Translations under genes and position numbers: made by a program | The notes under the pieces: generated by a model | The model's database searches: none | Told to the model about the DNA's origin: nothing | What the model saw: the letters and a program-made list of their open reading frames with translations, nothing else | Part shown: in pieces, positions 40,041 to 48,665 of the stretch | How positions within the stretch are numbered: position 1 is the first letter of the stretch | How the letters are laid out: the number at the start of each line of letters is the position of its first letter | Origin: an uncultured Oscillospiraceae bacterium | GTDB taxonomy: Bacteria > Bacillota > Clostridia > Oscillospirales > Acutalibacteraceae | Assembly (NCBI GenBank): GCA_949293315.1 | Contig: CASFCH010000008.1 | Location: 1 to 64,000, forward strand | Reading direction: 5' to 3' | Length of the DNA: 64,000 nucleotides

Positions 40041-40406
40041 ATGATTACGAAAATCTATGAGACGCCGGACGGCGATCTTCGGGCGACGGTGGAGGAAAAC
40101 GGGGAGTATGTCAACTACATTCCCTGCCCGGAATTAGTCGTCGATGTGCTGGGGGATGGTTTTATCGCCGATGCGCGCGCGGGCTTTCTGGAGGCGCCCC
40201 TGTATGACCGCAATCCGGAATTTGCCGCCTCGGAGGAGGAGAAGGCGAGTACCCTGATCGCGGCATTCGGGGACGAGATCGTGCTCTATCCCAGCCGGAT
40301 GGGCGAGTATGCGCAGGAAATCTTCGCCCTTGATCTCGGGGACGAAATGTGGGCGGACCTGCTGGAGCGCGACACCGGAGCGGGCGTCCCCGTCGAGTTG
40401 GACTGA
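40041..40406 (+). CDS. Conserved-looking hypothetical protein
   Basis: 121 residues from the ATG at 40041 (GGAGGGAAAATCAG upstream). It starts MITKIYETPDGDLRATVEENGEYVNY, is strongly acidic, and ends LLERDTGAGVPVELD. No TM helix, signal or known motif. The good ribosome site and coding composition support a real gene. It precedes the NUDIX gene by about 50 bases and may share its transcript. Confidence 0.65.
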   Translation: MITKIYETPDGDLRATVEENGEYVNYIPCPELVVDVLGDGFIADARAGFLEAPLYDRNPEFAASEEEKASTLIAAFGDEIVLYPSRMGEYAQEIFALDLGDEMWADLLERDTGAGVPVELD

Positions 40407-40457
40407 CTGATTCCGTTCGCCATAATTGTGACTATATCGCATTGAGGTGGCATCCAA

Positions 40458-40910
40458 ATGAGAGAGCGCGAACGCGTTATTCTGACCAATATGTGCATGA
40501 TCTGTAACGGGGATGAGATCCTCGTACAGGACCGCGTGGCCCGCGGTTGGCCGGGCGTGACATTCCCCGGCGGCCATGTGGAAAAGGGCGAATCCTTCGT
40601 CCGCTCTGTGATCCGCGAGGTCAAGGAGGAGACGGGGCTGGACATCTCGAATCTGGAGCTGTGCGGCATCAAGCAGTGGATTCAAAAGCGCGGCCGGCGC
40701 CGCTATATCGTGCTGCTGTATCGGACGAGCCGGTTCAGCGGGGAGCTGAAGTCCTCCGAAGAGGGAAAGGTATTTTGGATCAAGCGCGCCGACCTGAACC
40801 GGTATCAGCTCGCCCCCGGGTTTGAGGTTATGCTGCGCGTGTTTGAAAACGACGGCCTGTCCGAAGATTATGAGACCTTTGACGGCGCGTGGCGTTCCGA
40901 AACCCTATAG
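40458..40910 (+). CDS. NUDIX hydrolase (8-oxo-dGTP diphosphatase-like)
   Basis: 150 residues. The Nudix box GGHVEKGESFVRSVIREVKEETGL lies at about residues 40-63 with all conserved Gly, Glu and Arg positions. The start VILTNMCMICNGDEILVQDRVARGWPGVTFPGG resembles MutT/YtkD-type 8-oxo-dGTP diphosphatases. It removes oxidised or surplus nucleoside diphosphate compounds. The RBS region GAGGTGG precedes the ATG. Confidence 0.88.
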   Translation: MRERERVILTNMCMICNGDEILVQDRVARGWPGVTFPGGHVEKGESFVRSVIREVKEETGLDISNLELCGIKQWIQKRGRRRYIVLLYRTSRFSGELKSSEEGKVFWIKRADLNRYQLAPGFEVMLRVFENDGLSEDYETFDGAWRSETL

Positions 40911-41030
40911 AGCGAAAAAAGGGGCGTTTAACAGGTGGGATCACTTTTCAATACGCATCCAAATAACACCTTGAAAACTGCTATACGAGAAAAAAATCCC
41001 CTTTTAGGGACCTCTTTCAACAGGCTGTCA

Positions 41031-41066
41031 CCCGCCGGGCTCAATGGGGCCGGCGGGTATTTTGAT
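41031..41066 (+). terminator. Terminator after the NUDIX gene
   Basis: Stem CCCGCCGG (41031-41038) with CCGGCGGG (41050-41057), followed by TATTTTGATT. The rest of 40911-41165 has no supported gene. Confidence 0.65.
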
Positions 41067-41165
41067 TCCCCGCTCCCCTGCCCGACGCATTTGCGAACGG
41101 CAGGTACATACCGGCGCGTTCACCTGGAAATATTTTAAATACAAATAATCATCGGAGGAATCGCC

Positions 41166-42257
41166 ATGCAGATCAAGGAATACGAACAAATTTCAAACTG
41201 GCCTGCGGGGTGCAGCGCCCTGAGCTGGGAGACACAGGACGGCAAACACCTGTGGGGCCGGAATCTGGACTACAACCGTCTGGCGGAGGAGACGCGCATC
41301 TGCTACGTTCCGCGCGGGACATCCTACGCCGCCTATGTCTCCGATTCGGAGCATGGCGCCGCGCCGGGACGCACGTTCACCTCGGCCTATGCGGCGGCCG
41401 GGACAGGGCTGTCCATTCTGCCGGACTGCCCCATATTGTATGAGGGGATCAATGAAAAGGGGCTGATGGGCGGCCAGCTCTATTACCGCGGGTTTGCGCA
41501 CTATTCCGATGCGGCCGCCCCCGGCGCCTCCCCCCTTCAGCCCCCGTTGGCAGTCTATCACCTGCTGGCCCAGTGCGCCTGCGTGGAGGAGGTCGTCCGG
41601 ATGCTCCGGCAGGATTTCACGCTGACCGGCACCGAGCTGTTCGGCGCCGTGCCGCCCCTCCACTGGGCGTTTTCCGACCGGTCGGGGGAGATGGTCATCA
41701 TCGAGCCGGATCGGGACGGCCTCTCCATCTACCGGAACACGATCGGCGTGATGACCAACAGTCCGAGTTACTCCTGGCACCGGATGAATCTCCTCAACTA
41801 CGCCGGGATCCGGGATCTGGACTATGACACCGTGGCGGTGTGCGGGGAAAAGCTGCAGCAGTGTTTCTCCGGCAGCGGAGCCCAGGGGATGCCCGGCGAC
41901 TGGAGCTCCCCCTCCCGCTTCGTCCGGCTGGCGCTGCTGAAAAAGTACGCCGTGCGCGGGGAGGACGAGGTGCAGGGGATCACGAATCTGTTTCACCTGC
42001 TCGGGAGCGCCGCGTTCCCGCTCGGCATGGTCCGCGTGACCGATCAGGGCCCCTCCTCCGCGCTGGATCAGGCGGGCCTGCCCTTTGACTACACGATCTA
42101 TACCGCCGCCATGTGCGCGGAGTCCCTGCGCTTTTACTGGACGACGCACGAGAACGGTCGCATCCAGTATATCGACCTGAACGATCTGGCCCCGGCGGGG
42201 AAAGCGCGGCAGTTTGATCTGGGAAGGCAGGCGGACTTCGTGTGCCGCTCCAGATAG
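41166..42257 (+). CDS. Choloylglycine hydrolase family protein (bile-salt hydrolase / penicillin V acylase type)
   Basis: 363 residues. An Ntn-hydrolase core begins at Cys16 (GCSALSWETQDGKHLWGRNLDYN). Family catalytic positions can be matched: Cys16 nucleophile, Arg and Asp in GRNLDY, Asn in INEKGLMGGQ, Asn in VMTNSPSYSWH and Arg in SRFVRLALL. Classic BSH proteins have the Cys right after Met; here 15 residues precede it, so a propeptide must be removed. RBS CGGAGGA upstream. No signal peptide. It splits a linear amide bond, perhaps bile-salt conjugates, N-acyl amino acids or acyl-homoserine lactones; which one cannot be told. Confidence 0.88.
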   Translation: MQIKEYEQISNWPAGCSALSWETQDGKHLWGRNLDYNRLAEETRICYVPRGTSYAAYVSDSEHGAAPGRTFTSAYAAAGTGLSILPDCPILYEGINEKGLMGGQLYYRGFAHYSDAAAPGASPLQPPLAVYHLLAQCACVEEVVRMLRQDFTLTGTELFGAVPPLHWAFSDRSGEMVIIEPDRDGLSIYRNTIGVMTNSPSYSWHRMNLLNYAGIRDLDYDTVAVCGEKLQQCFSGSGAQGMPGDWSSPSRFVRLALLKKYAVRGEDEVQGITNLFHLLGSAAFPLGMVRVTDQGPSSALDQAGLPFDYTIYTAAMCAESLRFYWTTHENGRIQYIDLNDLAPAGKARQFDLGRQADFVCRSR

Positions 42258-42332
42258 AGCCAATTAAAATTGTACGGCAGGGGCGCTTATGCTATAATGA
42301 ACTGGAATTTTTTCGTACAAGGGGGAAGCGTT

Positions 42333-43130
42333 ATGAATGATCTTTCCAAAAACGCGGCGCGCTTTTACGGCTTTGCCGACATATACGATCAGGCGCGGCC
42401 GCGCATGCCGCACGATCCCGTTGCGATCATCTGCCGCTATCTGGGCCATCGGCCGGAGCTGGTTGTGGATCTGGGGTGCGGCACCGGCCTCTCCACGCTG
42501 GCGTGGAGCGGGAGCTGCGGCCGGGCGATCGGCGTGGAACCGAGCGGCGACATGCTGGCCGTCGCCCGCCAAAAGGCGGATGATTCCCGCTCCTTCATTC
42601 AGGCCTATGCCCATCAGACGGGGCTGCCGGACGCGTGCGCCGACGCTGTGATCTGCTCGCAGTCCTTCCACTGGATGGACCCCGCGCTCACGCTGGCGGA
42701 GGTAAACCGCATTTTAAAGCCCGGCGGCGTCTTTGCCACCGTGGACTGCGACTGGCCGCCCGTGTGCACCTGGCAGGCGGAAAAGGCCTACTGCGCCCTG
42801 TTCGAACGCGTGCGCGGGCTGGAGAAAAGCGATCCCGATCTGCGCGAGCAATATGTCCGGTGGGAAAAGAGCGGCCATCTGGACAATATCCGGGGCAGCG
42901 GCTATTTCCGCTACTGCCGGGAACTGGTGTTTTTAAGCCGGGAGACGGGCAGCGCAGACCGGCTGATCGCCCTGAGCCGCAGCCAGGGCAGCCTGCAAAA
43001 TATTTTAAAGCGCAAACCCGCGCTGATCGCGGACGCGCTGGCACAGTTTGAATCCGACATCCGCAGGCTGTGCGGCGGGGAACCGTTCGAAATGGACTTC
43101 TGCTACCGCATGCGCATCGGCGTCAAGTAG
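42333..43130 (+). CDS. Class I SAM-dependent methyltransferase
   Basis: 265 residues from the ATG at 42333 (AAGGGGGAAG upstream). Motif I VVDLGCGTGLSTL, then the acidic EPSGDML, SQSFHWMDPALTLAEVNRILKPGGVFATVDCDWPP and a 'methyltransferase 11' style layout. The acceptor is unknown; members resemble UbiE/MenG-like small-molecule methyltransferases. Its own promoter probably lies in 42258-42320 (TATAAT-like at 42293). Confidence 0.87.
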   Translation: MNDLSKNAARFYGFADIYDQARPRMPHDPVAIICRYLGHRPELVVDLGCGTGLSTLAWSGSCGRAIGVEPSGDMLAVARQKADDSRSFIQAYAHQTGLPDACADAVICSQSFHWMDPALTLAEVNRILKPGGVFATVDCDWPPVCTWQAEKAYCALFERVRGLEKSDPDLREQYVRWEKSGHLDNIRGSGYFRYCRELVFLSRETGSADRLIALSRSQGSLQNILKRKPALIADALAQFESDIRRLCGGEPFEMDFCYRMRIGVK

Positions 43131-43413
43131 CAGGACGGCGGAATTGTCAGGCGTTACGGGATGCACCGGTGGACGGGGGAATTCACAACAACGTCCGCAG
43201 GAGGGATTCCCCTGTGCATCCGCCCCCGCAAATGTGCGCTCCGCGGCATCGAAAAATGCGGGCTCCCGATTCGCTTCATGCAGCTGCGCCCTTCGAAAAC
43301 GGCTGAGCACCGCCGTGCCCCCTGCAAAACTGATGATTACAGCACTGTCTTTTTATGGGCTGTTACCATCCTGATCAAAAGGGAGGAGATGCCTCCCGTA
43401 TACCCCGGAGCAT

Positions 43414-43443
43414 TTGACCGTACCCCGGTGCGTGTGATATAAT
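43414..43443 (+). promoter_or_regulatory. Promoter of the VanZ-family gene
   Basis: TTGACC (43414-43419), 18-base spacer, TATAAT (43438-43443), about 30 bases before the start codon. I see nothing else in the 340-base gap 43131-43471. Confidence 0.75.
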
Positions 43444-43471
43444 TCTGTCCACATATGCGGGAGGTGTAACG

Positions 43472-44059
43472 ATGTTCCTACATGAAATTTTTTCCGTGCT
43501 CCTCTACATTCTGGCCGTTGATCTGATCTACGGGATCATCCGGCTGGTGCGGCGCAAGAGGGGAAATCGCCTCCCATGGATGCAGGAGCTGCTCCGATTG
43601 CTCCTGATCACTTATCTGGTCGGAGTGGCTGGCGTGCTGCTGCTGCCCCAAATCGATGCGGGATTTTTAAATTCCGGGGAACCGTATTTGGATTTTATCT
43701 TCCCCGAGCGCCCCGAGGATTCCGGGGCCAATTGGACCCCGTTGCGCACGATTGGGGAACAGATCGGGATGATTTTGGGCGGCAATCCGAACGGGATCAT
43801 CAACCTGCTGGTCAACTGCTGCCTGTTCGTCCCGTTCCCGGTGCTGCTGGGGCTCTGCTTCCCGCAGATGAAATACCGGTACCGCTTCCTGATCCCCTTC
43901 ATCACCATCCCGGTGTGCGAGGCGATCCAGCCCTTCTGCGGCCGGTCCGTGGATATTGACGACGTGATCCTCAACACGGTAGGGGTGCTGGTCGGGCTGC
44001 TCATCAGCGCCCTGATCGACCGGCTGTGGATACGAAAACAAAAGACGAAACAAACGTAA
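43472..44059 (+). CDS. VanZ-family membrane protein
   Basis: 195 residues. About five TM helices. The VanZ-like centre NLLVNCCLFVPFPVLLGLCFP, then CEAIQPFCGRSVDIDDVILNTVGVLVGLLISALI, is typical, with conserved Glu, Arg and Asp residues in the helix ends. VanZ gives low-level teicoplanin resistance in enterococci; most homologues have no tested role. Gly-Gly-Ala-Gly-type resistance genes (vanA/H/X) are absent here. Confidence 0.88.
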   Translation: MFLHEIFSVLLYILAVDLIYGIIRLVRRKRGNRLPWMQELLRLLLITYLVGVAGVLLLPQIDAGFLNSGEPYLDFIFPERPEDSGANWTPLRTIGEQIGMILGGNPNGIINLLVNCCLFVPFPVLLGLCFPQMKYRYRFLIPFITIPVCEAIQPFCGRSVDIDDVILNTVGVLVGLLISALIDRLWIRKQKTKQT

Positions 44060-44064
44060 ACGAA

Positions 44065-44100
44065 AACCCCGGAAGCTCCCTCATGAGAGCTTCCGGGGTT
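44065..44100. terminator. Bidirectional terminator between VanZ gene and the PFL cluster
   Basis: Perfect 14-bp stem AACCCCGGAAGCTC (44065-44078) with its complement at 44087-44100, flanked by A and T. It ends the plus-strand VanZ transcript and the minus-strand PFL operon. Confidence 0.85.
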
Positions 44101-44115
44101 GATCTGTTATGGAAC

Positions 44116-44364
44116 TTACATCTCCGTGTGGAACGTGCGGGAGATGACCTCGTCCTGCTGCTCCTTGGTCAGCTTGATGAAGTTGACCGCGTAGCCGGAG
44201 ACGCGGATGGTCAGCTGCGGGTACTTCTCCGGGTGCTTCTGCGCGTCGAGAAGCGTCTCCTTGGAGAAGACGTTGACGTTCAGGTGATGGCCGCCCTCTT
44301 CGGCGTAGCCGTCGAGCATGGAGACCAGGTTGTCAATCTGCTGCTGTGTTGCACTCATGTTCAA
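44116..44364 (-). CDS. Glycyl-radical domain protein of split pyruvate formate-lyase
   Basis: 82 residues. It is the C-terminal piece of a pyruvate formate-lyase as a free protein: [20 protein letters not shown], then [36 protein letters not shown]. The radical site is Gly57 in RVSGYA. Autonomous GrcA/YfiD proteins rescue damaged full-length PFL, but here no full-length PFL exists: the large subunit upstream lacks this domain. It must therefore act in trans as an obligate part of the enzyme. RBS AAGGAG. The PflA activase is at 53626. Confidence 0.93.
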   Translation of the reverse strand: MNMSATQQQIDNLVSMLDGYAEEGGHHLNVNVFSKETLLDAQKHPEKYPQLTIRVSGYAVNFIKLTKEQQDEVISRTFHTEM

Positions 44365-44417
44365 AACTCCTTTGCAGTAAAATAAAATCGGAATATCAAG
44401 ATTGCAGGCTCTGGGCG

Positions 44418-44624
44418 TTATTCGTCGCGGTCCAGCCCCTCGTGGAGCGTGGGCGTGCAGCAGGCCATATTATTGCCCTGGCAGACGACGGAATTCGTCG
44501 TTTCCACGCTCTTGACGCGCCCGCTCGAATCGCCGTCCACGGTCACATTCATGTGTCCGCCGCCCTTTGCCATGAACTGATCAATGGTATGAATCAGATC
44601 GTCGATTGTCTGTTTGTTATCCAT
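44418..44624 (-). CDS. Small Cys-containing companion of split PFL
   Basis: 68 residues. The first half, [23 protein letters not shown], imitates the entry helix and GGxHxNV strand of the glycyl-radical domain (compare [18 protein letters not shown] in the 82-residue gene). It then diverges and has no RVSGYA motif. A Cys cluster follows: Cys48, Cys55 and Cys56 within [12 protein letters not shown]. The ATG overlaps the TAA of the large subunit (TAATG), so translation is coupled. Function is unknown: assembly factor, radical shuttle partner or inactive spare domain are possible. Confidence 0.8.
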   Translation of the reverse strand: MDNKQTIDDLIHTIDQFMAKGGGHMNVTVDGDSSGRVKSVETTNSVVCQGNNMACCTPTLHEGLDRDE

Positions 44625-46687
44625 TATGCTTCACTGTCCGTTGTATCAAGATCGAGCTCCGCGTCCACGTCGATATCTCCGGCGAACACGGCCATATCCT
44701 TGCCCAGGGCGCCCGGGATGATGGAGAACGTGTTGGAGATGCCGTCCTGTGCGGCGCTGAAGGGCAGCTTGGCGACGGAGGCCAGGCTCGCCACAGCGCC
44801 GTGGGAGTCGCGGTGGTGCATCGGGTTCGCGCCCGGGGCAAACGCCTCGCCGCCCTTGCGGCCGTCCGGCGTGGAGCCGGTGTTCTTGCCGTAGACCACG
44901 TTGGAGGTGATCGTCAGGATGGAGGTGGTCGGGATGCCGCCGCGGTAGGTGTGGTTGCCGCGCACGTAGCTCATGAAGGTGTTGACGATGTCGACGGCGA
45001 TCTGATCCACGCGGTCGTCATCGTTGCCGTATTTCGGGAAGTCGCCCTCCACCTCGTAGTCGACGACGACGCCGTCCTCATCGCGGATGCACTTGACCTT
45101 GGCGTACTTGATCGCGGAGAGGGAGTCCGCCACGACGGAGAGGCCGGCGATGCCGGTGGCAAACCAGCGGGTGACCTTCTTGTCGTGCAGGGCCATCTGC
45201 AGCCGCTCATAGCAGTACTTGTCGTGCATGTAGTGGATGATGTTCAGCGCGTTGACGTACACCTGCGCGAGCCACTTCATCATGTCCTTGTACTTGTCCA
45301 TGACGTCGTCGTAGTCCAGATAGTCGCCGACGACGGGGCGGTACTTCGGGCCGACCTGCTTCTTGGTGATCTCGTCCACGCCGCCGTTGATGGCGTACAG
45401 CAGGCATTTGGCCAGGTTGGCGCGCGCGCCGAAGAACTGCATCTCCTTGCCGATGCGCATGGAGGATACGCAGCAGGCGATCGCGTAGTCGTCACCGTGG
45501 GTCACGCGCATGAGGTCGTCGTTCTCATACTGGATGGAGGAGGACTCGATGGAGGTCTTCGCACAGAAGCGCTTGAAGTTCTCCGGCAGGCGAGTGCTCC
45601 ACAGCACAGTCAGGTTCGGCTCCGGGGAGGTGCCGAGGTTCTGCAGCGTGTGCAGGTAGCGGAAGGACATCTTGGTGACCATGTGACGGCCGTCGATGCC
45701 GATGCCGCCGATGGACTCGGTGACCCACTGCGGATCGCCGCTGAAGAGCTCGTTGTACTCGGGGGTGCGGGCGAATTTGACCAGGCGCAGCTTCATGATG
45801 AAGTGGTCGACAAACTCCTGAATCTGCTCCTCGGTGTACACGCCGTTCTCCAGGTCGCGCTGGGCGTAGATATCCAGGAAAGTAGAGGTGCGGCCCAGGC
45901 TCATCGCCGCGCCGTTCTGCTCCTTGACTGCGGCCAAGTAGCCAAAGTACAGCCACTGGATGGCCTCTTTGGTGTCCTTCGCCGGGCGGGAGATATCGTA
46001 GCCGTAGATCTCGCCGAGCTTTTTCAGCTCCTGCAGCGCGCGGATCTGCTCGGAGAGCTCCTCGCGCTCCCGGATCACGTCGGAGTACATGATCACGCGG
46101 GTGGTGTCCTTCTGATGCTGCTTGTCCTCGATCAGGCGGTCCACGCCGTACAGCGCCACGCGGCGGTAGTCGCCGATGATGCGGCCGCGGCCGTAGGCGT
46201 CCGGCAGGCCGGTGATGATGTGGCTGGAACGGCAGGCGCGCATCTCGGGGGTATAGACGTCGAACACGCCGGCGTTGTGGGTCTTGCGGTGGGTGGTGAA
46301 AAACTCCTTGACCTCGGGGTCGATCTCGTACCCGTTCTGGGCGCACGCCTTTTCCGCCATGCGGATGCCGCCGTAGGGCTGCAGGGAGCGCTTGAAGGGC
46401 TTGTCGGTCTGGAAGCCGACGATCGTCTCCAGATCTTTATTCAGATAGGCGGCCGGGTGGGAGGTGATCGTGGAGATCACTTTGGTATCCATATCCAGCA
46501 CGCCGCCGGCCTCCCGCTCTTTTTTGGAGAGCTCCATCACCTGCTCCCAGAGCTTGTTGGTGTTCTCCGTCGGGCCCGCCAGGAAGGAGTCATCCCCGTC
46601 ATAGGGGGTGTAGTTCTTCTGGATAAAATCGCGTACATTGATCTCTTTCTCCCACACGCCGTGGGAGAAGCCCTGCCATTCGTTCAT
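44624..46687 (-). CDS. pflB: Pyruvate formate-lyase catalytic subunit lacking its glycyl-radical domain
   Basis: 687 residues; full PFL is about 760. It starts [22 protein letters not shown] and carries [10 protein letters not shown] with the catalytic Cys405-Cys406 pair, [22 protein letters not shown] and [17 protein letters not shown], where the protein should continue into the radical domain but stops after an acidic tail. The missing 80 residues are encoded separately at 44116-44364. The reaction is pyruvate plus CoA to acetyl-CoA plus formate under anaerobiosis. A strong promoter is upstream. The split is clean with no sign of a frameshift, so it is an evolved arrangement. Confidence 0.95.
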   Translation of the reverse strand: MNEWQGFSHGVWEKEINVRDFIQKNYTPYDGDDSFLAGPTENTNKLWEQVMELSKKEREAGGVLDMDTKVISTITSHPAAYLNKDLETIVGFQTDKPFKRSLQPYGGIRMAEKACAQNGYEIDPEVKEFFTTHRKTHNAGVFDVYTPEMRACRSSHIITGLPDAYGRGRIIGDYRRVALYGVDRLIEDKQHQKDTTRVIMYSDVIREREELSEQIRALQELKKLGEIYGYDISRPAKDTKEAIQWLYFGYLAAVKEQNGAAMSLGRTSTFLDIYAQRDLENGVYTEEQIQEFVDHFIMKLRLVKFARTPEYNELFSGDPQWVTESIGGIGIDGRHMVTKMSFRYLHTLQNLGTSPEPNLTVLWSTRLPENFKRFCAKTSIESSSIQYENDDLMRVTHGDDYAIACCVSSMRIGKEMQFFGARANLAKCLLYAINGGVDEITKKQVGPKYRPVVGDYLDYDDVMDKYKDMMKWLAQVYVNALNIIHYMHDKYCYERLQMALHDKKVTRWFATGIAGLSVVADSLSAIKYAKVKCIRDEDGVVVDYEVEGDFPKYGNDDDRVDQIAVDIVNTFMSYVRGNHTYRGGIPTTSILTITSNVVYGKNTGSTPDGRKGGEAFAPGANPMHHRDSHGAVASLASVAKLPFSAAQDGISNTFSIIPGALGKDMAVFAGDIDVDAELDLDTTDSEA

Positions 46688-46767
46688 TGGGTACCTCCTC
46701 GTGGAACTGGCCGCCGCTGATGCGGCGTAATTACTGCTTATTGGCTGCTTTCATATTACCTGACATC

Positions 46768-46797
46768 ATTATAAAAGATTATGCACGGTAAAGTCAA
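46768..46797 (-). promoter_or_regulatory. Promoter of the split PFL operon
   Basis: Minus-strand TTGACT (46792-46797), 18-base spacer, TATAAT (46768-46773), about 80 bases before the start. The region 46798-47013 shows no gene or clear site. Confidence 0.8.
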
Positions 46798-47013
46798 TAA
46801 TAATTCCTAATAAAAAACTGGGGATTTCCAAGGAATCTTTTATGGATAAATCTGCGGCACTGCAAAGATATGGTATTCTGTTCAGGATCGCACCCAATAT
46901 GTTGTAAATTTTTTGAATTTTTTCTCCGTCTGCGCACCGGCAGAAAAACCAGAACAAAGGACAAATCAATTAAAAACGCAGTTCTATTTCTGTACAGATT
47001 TGCCACACGTTTT

Positions 47014-47043
47014 GACAAAAAACCCCGCGCACACGGCGCGGGG
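47014..47043 (-). terminator. Terminator of the following membrane-protein gene
   Basis: Stem CCCCGCGC (47023-47030) with GCGCGGGG (47036-47043), then a T-run on the minus strand, 16 bases past the stop codon. Confidence 0.85.
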
Positions 47044-47059
47044 AAAGGAGGAAAAAGAT

Positions 47060-47737
47060 TTATGCATCATTCGGGCGCCGCCTCAGCGCACGGCGGTACA
47101 GCACAGTATCCATTCCCATGAACAGAACTGTCAGCGCCAGGGAGGCTGTCATCAGCCAGGTCTCCGCCGGCCCGCCCGGGGCGGATACACCGTAGTCCCC
47201 CGCTGCAAACGGGCCAAAGCACAGCACAAACAGTGTCAGATATCCGGGGATGCCGACCCAGGGGGAGAGCATGATGCTCGCCGGCTTTTTCCGCCGCGCC
47301 AGCCGGAGGGCCAGCAGCGTCAGGAAGAGAACGACGGTCATCAAAAACGGCAGGGTATACAGGACGGCGGCAAGGGCGGTATAATTCGCATTCACCATCA
47401 CGCCGACATAGCACGCGGCGGGGAGAACGATTGCGGAAGCTGTCAGTCCGTAAAGAAGAACGCCGCCGAAGCGGGTGAGCGCATACTGCTCCCGCACCGC
47501 CACTGCCAGAAAGAGAAGGATGGACACAAAGGCGGAAAATACGGGGATCATCATCCAGAATGTAAAGGTCCGATTGAACGGACTATTCACCGCGTAAGAT
47601 GCCGGTGCGCCATACTGCGCATTGACACCAGCGCGGATCATCTGGCCGATAAAGCACCCCACGGCGGAAACGGCGGCAAGGATTGTGGTCCCTCTCATCC
47701 AGCGGTAACGGAACGGGGGGTGTTCGAGGCGTGTCAT
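47060..47737 (-). CDS. Six-TM membrane protein of unknown function
   Basis: 225 residues from the ATG at 47737 (AGGGAGATGT upstream); the longer frame to 47833 lacks a ribosome site. Six hydrophobic helices: TTILAAVSAVGCFIGQMI, WMMIPVFSAFVSILLFLAV, VLLYGLTASAIVLPAACYVGV, ALAAVLYTLPFLMTVVLFLTLLALRL, GIPGYLTLFVLCFGPFAAG and LALTVLFMGMDTVL. No motif I know. Highly basic C-terminus (YRRALRRRPNDA). It stands alone. Confidence 0.75.
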   Translation of the reverse strand: MTRLEHPPFRYRWMRGTTILAAVSAVGCFIGQMIRAGVNAQYGAPASYAVNSPFNRTFTFWMMIPVFSAFVSILLFLAVAVREQYALTRFGGVLLYGLTASAIVLPAACYVGVMVNANYTALAAVLYTLPFLMTVVLFLTLLALRLARRKKPASIMLSPWVGIPGYLTLFVLCFGPFAAGDYGVSAPGGPAETWLMTASLALTVLFMGMDTVLYRRALRRRPNDA

Positions 47738-47916
47738 GGAGACATCTCCCTTCCTGCGTTTTGGGACGGCCTTGCCGGAGAGGAGGCCGTCGTCCTCTCC
47801 GGTGCTCCCAGCGTACCACAGCCGCGGGCGCAAATCAAGGAGAGTGACAGGACTGGAATCTTTTGTAATTGAATTGAAAGCACCTGTTACCGTTTTGAAA
47901 GAAAAAGAGACGCCCT

Positions 47917-47953
47917 AAAAAAGCACAGGCGCCGCGGCAGGGCGCGGCGCCTG
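47917..47953 (-). terminator. Terminator of the TM2-domain gene
   Basis: Stem CAGGCGCCGCG (47926-47936) with CGCGGCGCCTG (47943-47953), then TTTTTT on the minus strand. Confidence 0.9.
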
Positions 47954-47978
47954 AAAACATTTTGATCCGCCTCACGCG

Positions 47979-48362
47979 TTAATTGCTGATCGGCAGACCG
48001 TTCCCGTCCTTAAAGGACCCGACGGCGATCGTGATAATATCGACCAGCCAGCCGATACCGCAGCAGCCGGCTGTGAGCAGCCAGAGAATCCCGGTGCCGA
48101 TCTTACCCGCATAGAAGCGGTGGACCCCCAGCTCCCCCAAAAAGATGCACAGCAGGAGGGTGGCAATTTTGCTCTTTGATGAGACTGCCGGAGCGTAAGC
48201 ACCCGCATAAAAATTATTCTGGTAAATTGGCTGCTGCGCATTTCCGGCGGGCTGCTGATATCCGCCTGCCGCCTGCTGCTGATTTACGGCAGAATAATTT
48301 TTGCCGCAGTAAGGGCAAACATCCCCCTCAAAGGCTGCGCCGCATTGTTCACAAGTCCGCAT
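47979..48362 (-). CDS. Zinc-ribbon plus TM2-domain protein
   Basis: 127 residues. An N-terminal zinc ribbon CEQCGAAFEGDVCPYCGKNY (two CxxC), a Gln/Tyr/Ala-rich spacer of about 25-55, then a TM2 domain with IATLLLCIFLGELGVHRFYAGKIGTGIL, the LGxxGxHRFYxG hallmark, and the second helix CCGIGWLVDIITI. TM2 proteins are small two-helix membrane proteins of unknown role. RBS AGGAGGAATG. Confidence 0.9.
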   Translation of the reverse strand: MRTCEQCGAAFEGDVCPYCGKNYSAVNQQQAAGGYQQPAGNAQQPIYQNNFYAGAYAPAVSSKSKIATLLLCIFLGELGVHRFYAGKIGTGILWLLTAGCCGIGWLVDIITIAVGSFKDGNGLPISN

Positions 48363-48407
48363 GATAAATCATTCCTCCTCCAATATTCAAGTGATAGTTA
48401 GAGCATA

Positions 48408-48545
48408 TCATGACCTTTTACAAAAATCAACAGGAATCGCCCAAAAGTCCCACTTTAATTTACATCCATCCCCGCATATTCCGCCGTTGCGGATGGGGGC
48501 GTTCAGATCACAACTGCCCGCTGTCACAATATTATAATACTTCAT
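48408..48545 (-). CDS. Possible small Cys-containing peptide
   Basis: 45 residues starting MKYYNIVTAGSCDLNAP, with Cys at 12, 24, 28 and 42 and a Gly-rich centre GGICGDGCKLKW. GGGGGAA lies nine bases before the ATG. There is no terminator, promoter or neighbour evidence, and no family match that I can name. It may be a precursor-like peptide or chance. The 300-base gap 48363-48665 otherwise holds only the terminator. Confidence 0.3.
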   Translation of the reverse strand: MKYYNIVTAGSCDLNAPIRNGGICGDGCKLKWDFWAIPVDFCKRS

Positions 48546-48614
48546 CTCAAATTCCCCCAACCGCATTCGAGCAATCTCTGCTCCAAGCTTACTGCGGATG
48601 GGGTGAAAAGTCAA

Positions 48615-48648
48615 TAAAAAAGCGCTCCCGGTGTGCGGGAACGCTTTA
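48615..48648 (-). terminator. Terminator of trpB2
   Basis: Minus-strand stem AAAGCGTTCCCG/CCGGGAGCGCTTT with loop CACA, followed by a T-rich run, about 20 bases past the stop. Confidence 0.85.
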
Positions 48649-48665
48649 GAAAATTATCGGATGAA

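Noticed and set aside
40911-41030. Resemblance of GGTGGGATCAC and CACCTTGAAAACTG to rRNA end/spacer sequences
   Set aside because: Only short pieces match and no rRNA gene flanks them, so chance or a remote remnant cannot be told apart.
43131-43471. Short frames in the gap before the VanZ gene
   Set aside because: No ribosome site or recognisable product; only the promoter is supported.
43472-44059. Glycopeptide resistance cluster
   Set aside because: Only a VanZ-family protein is present; no ligase, dehydrogenase or dipeptidase genes accompany it.
44606-46720. Plus-strand frame of 704 codons opposite pflB
   Set aside because: An antisense shadow; pflB is unmistakable on the other strand.
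46769-47018. Minus-strand frames upstream of the PFL operon
   Set aside because: No ribosome site; AT-rich intergenic DNA with stop-poor frames by chance.
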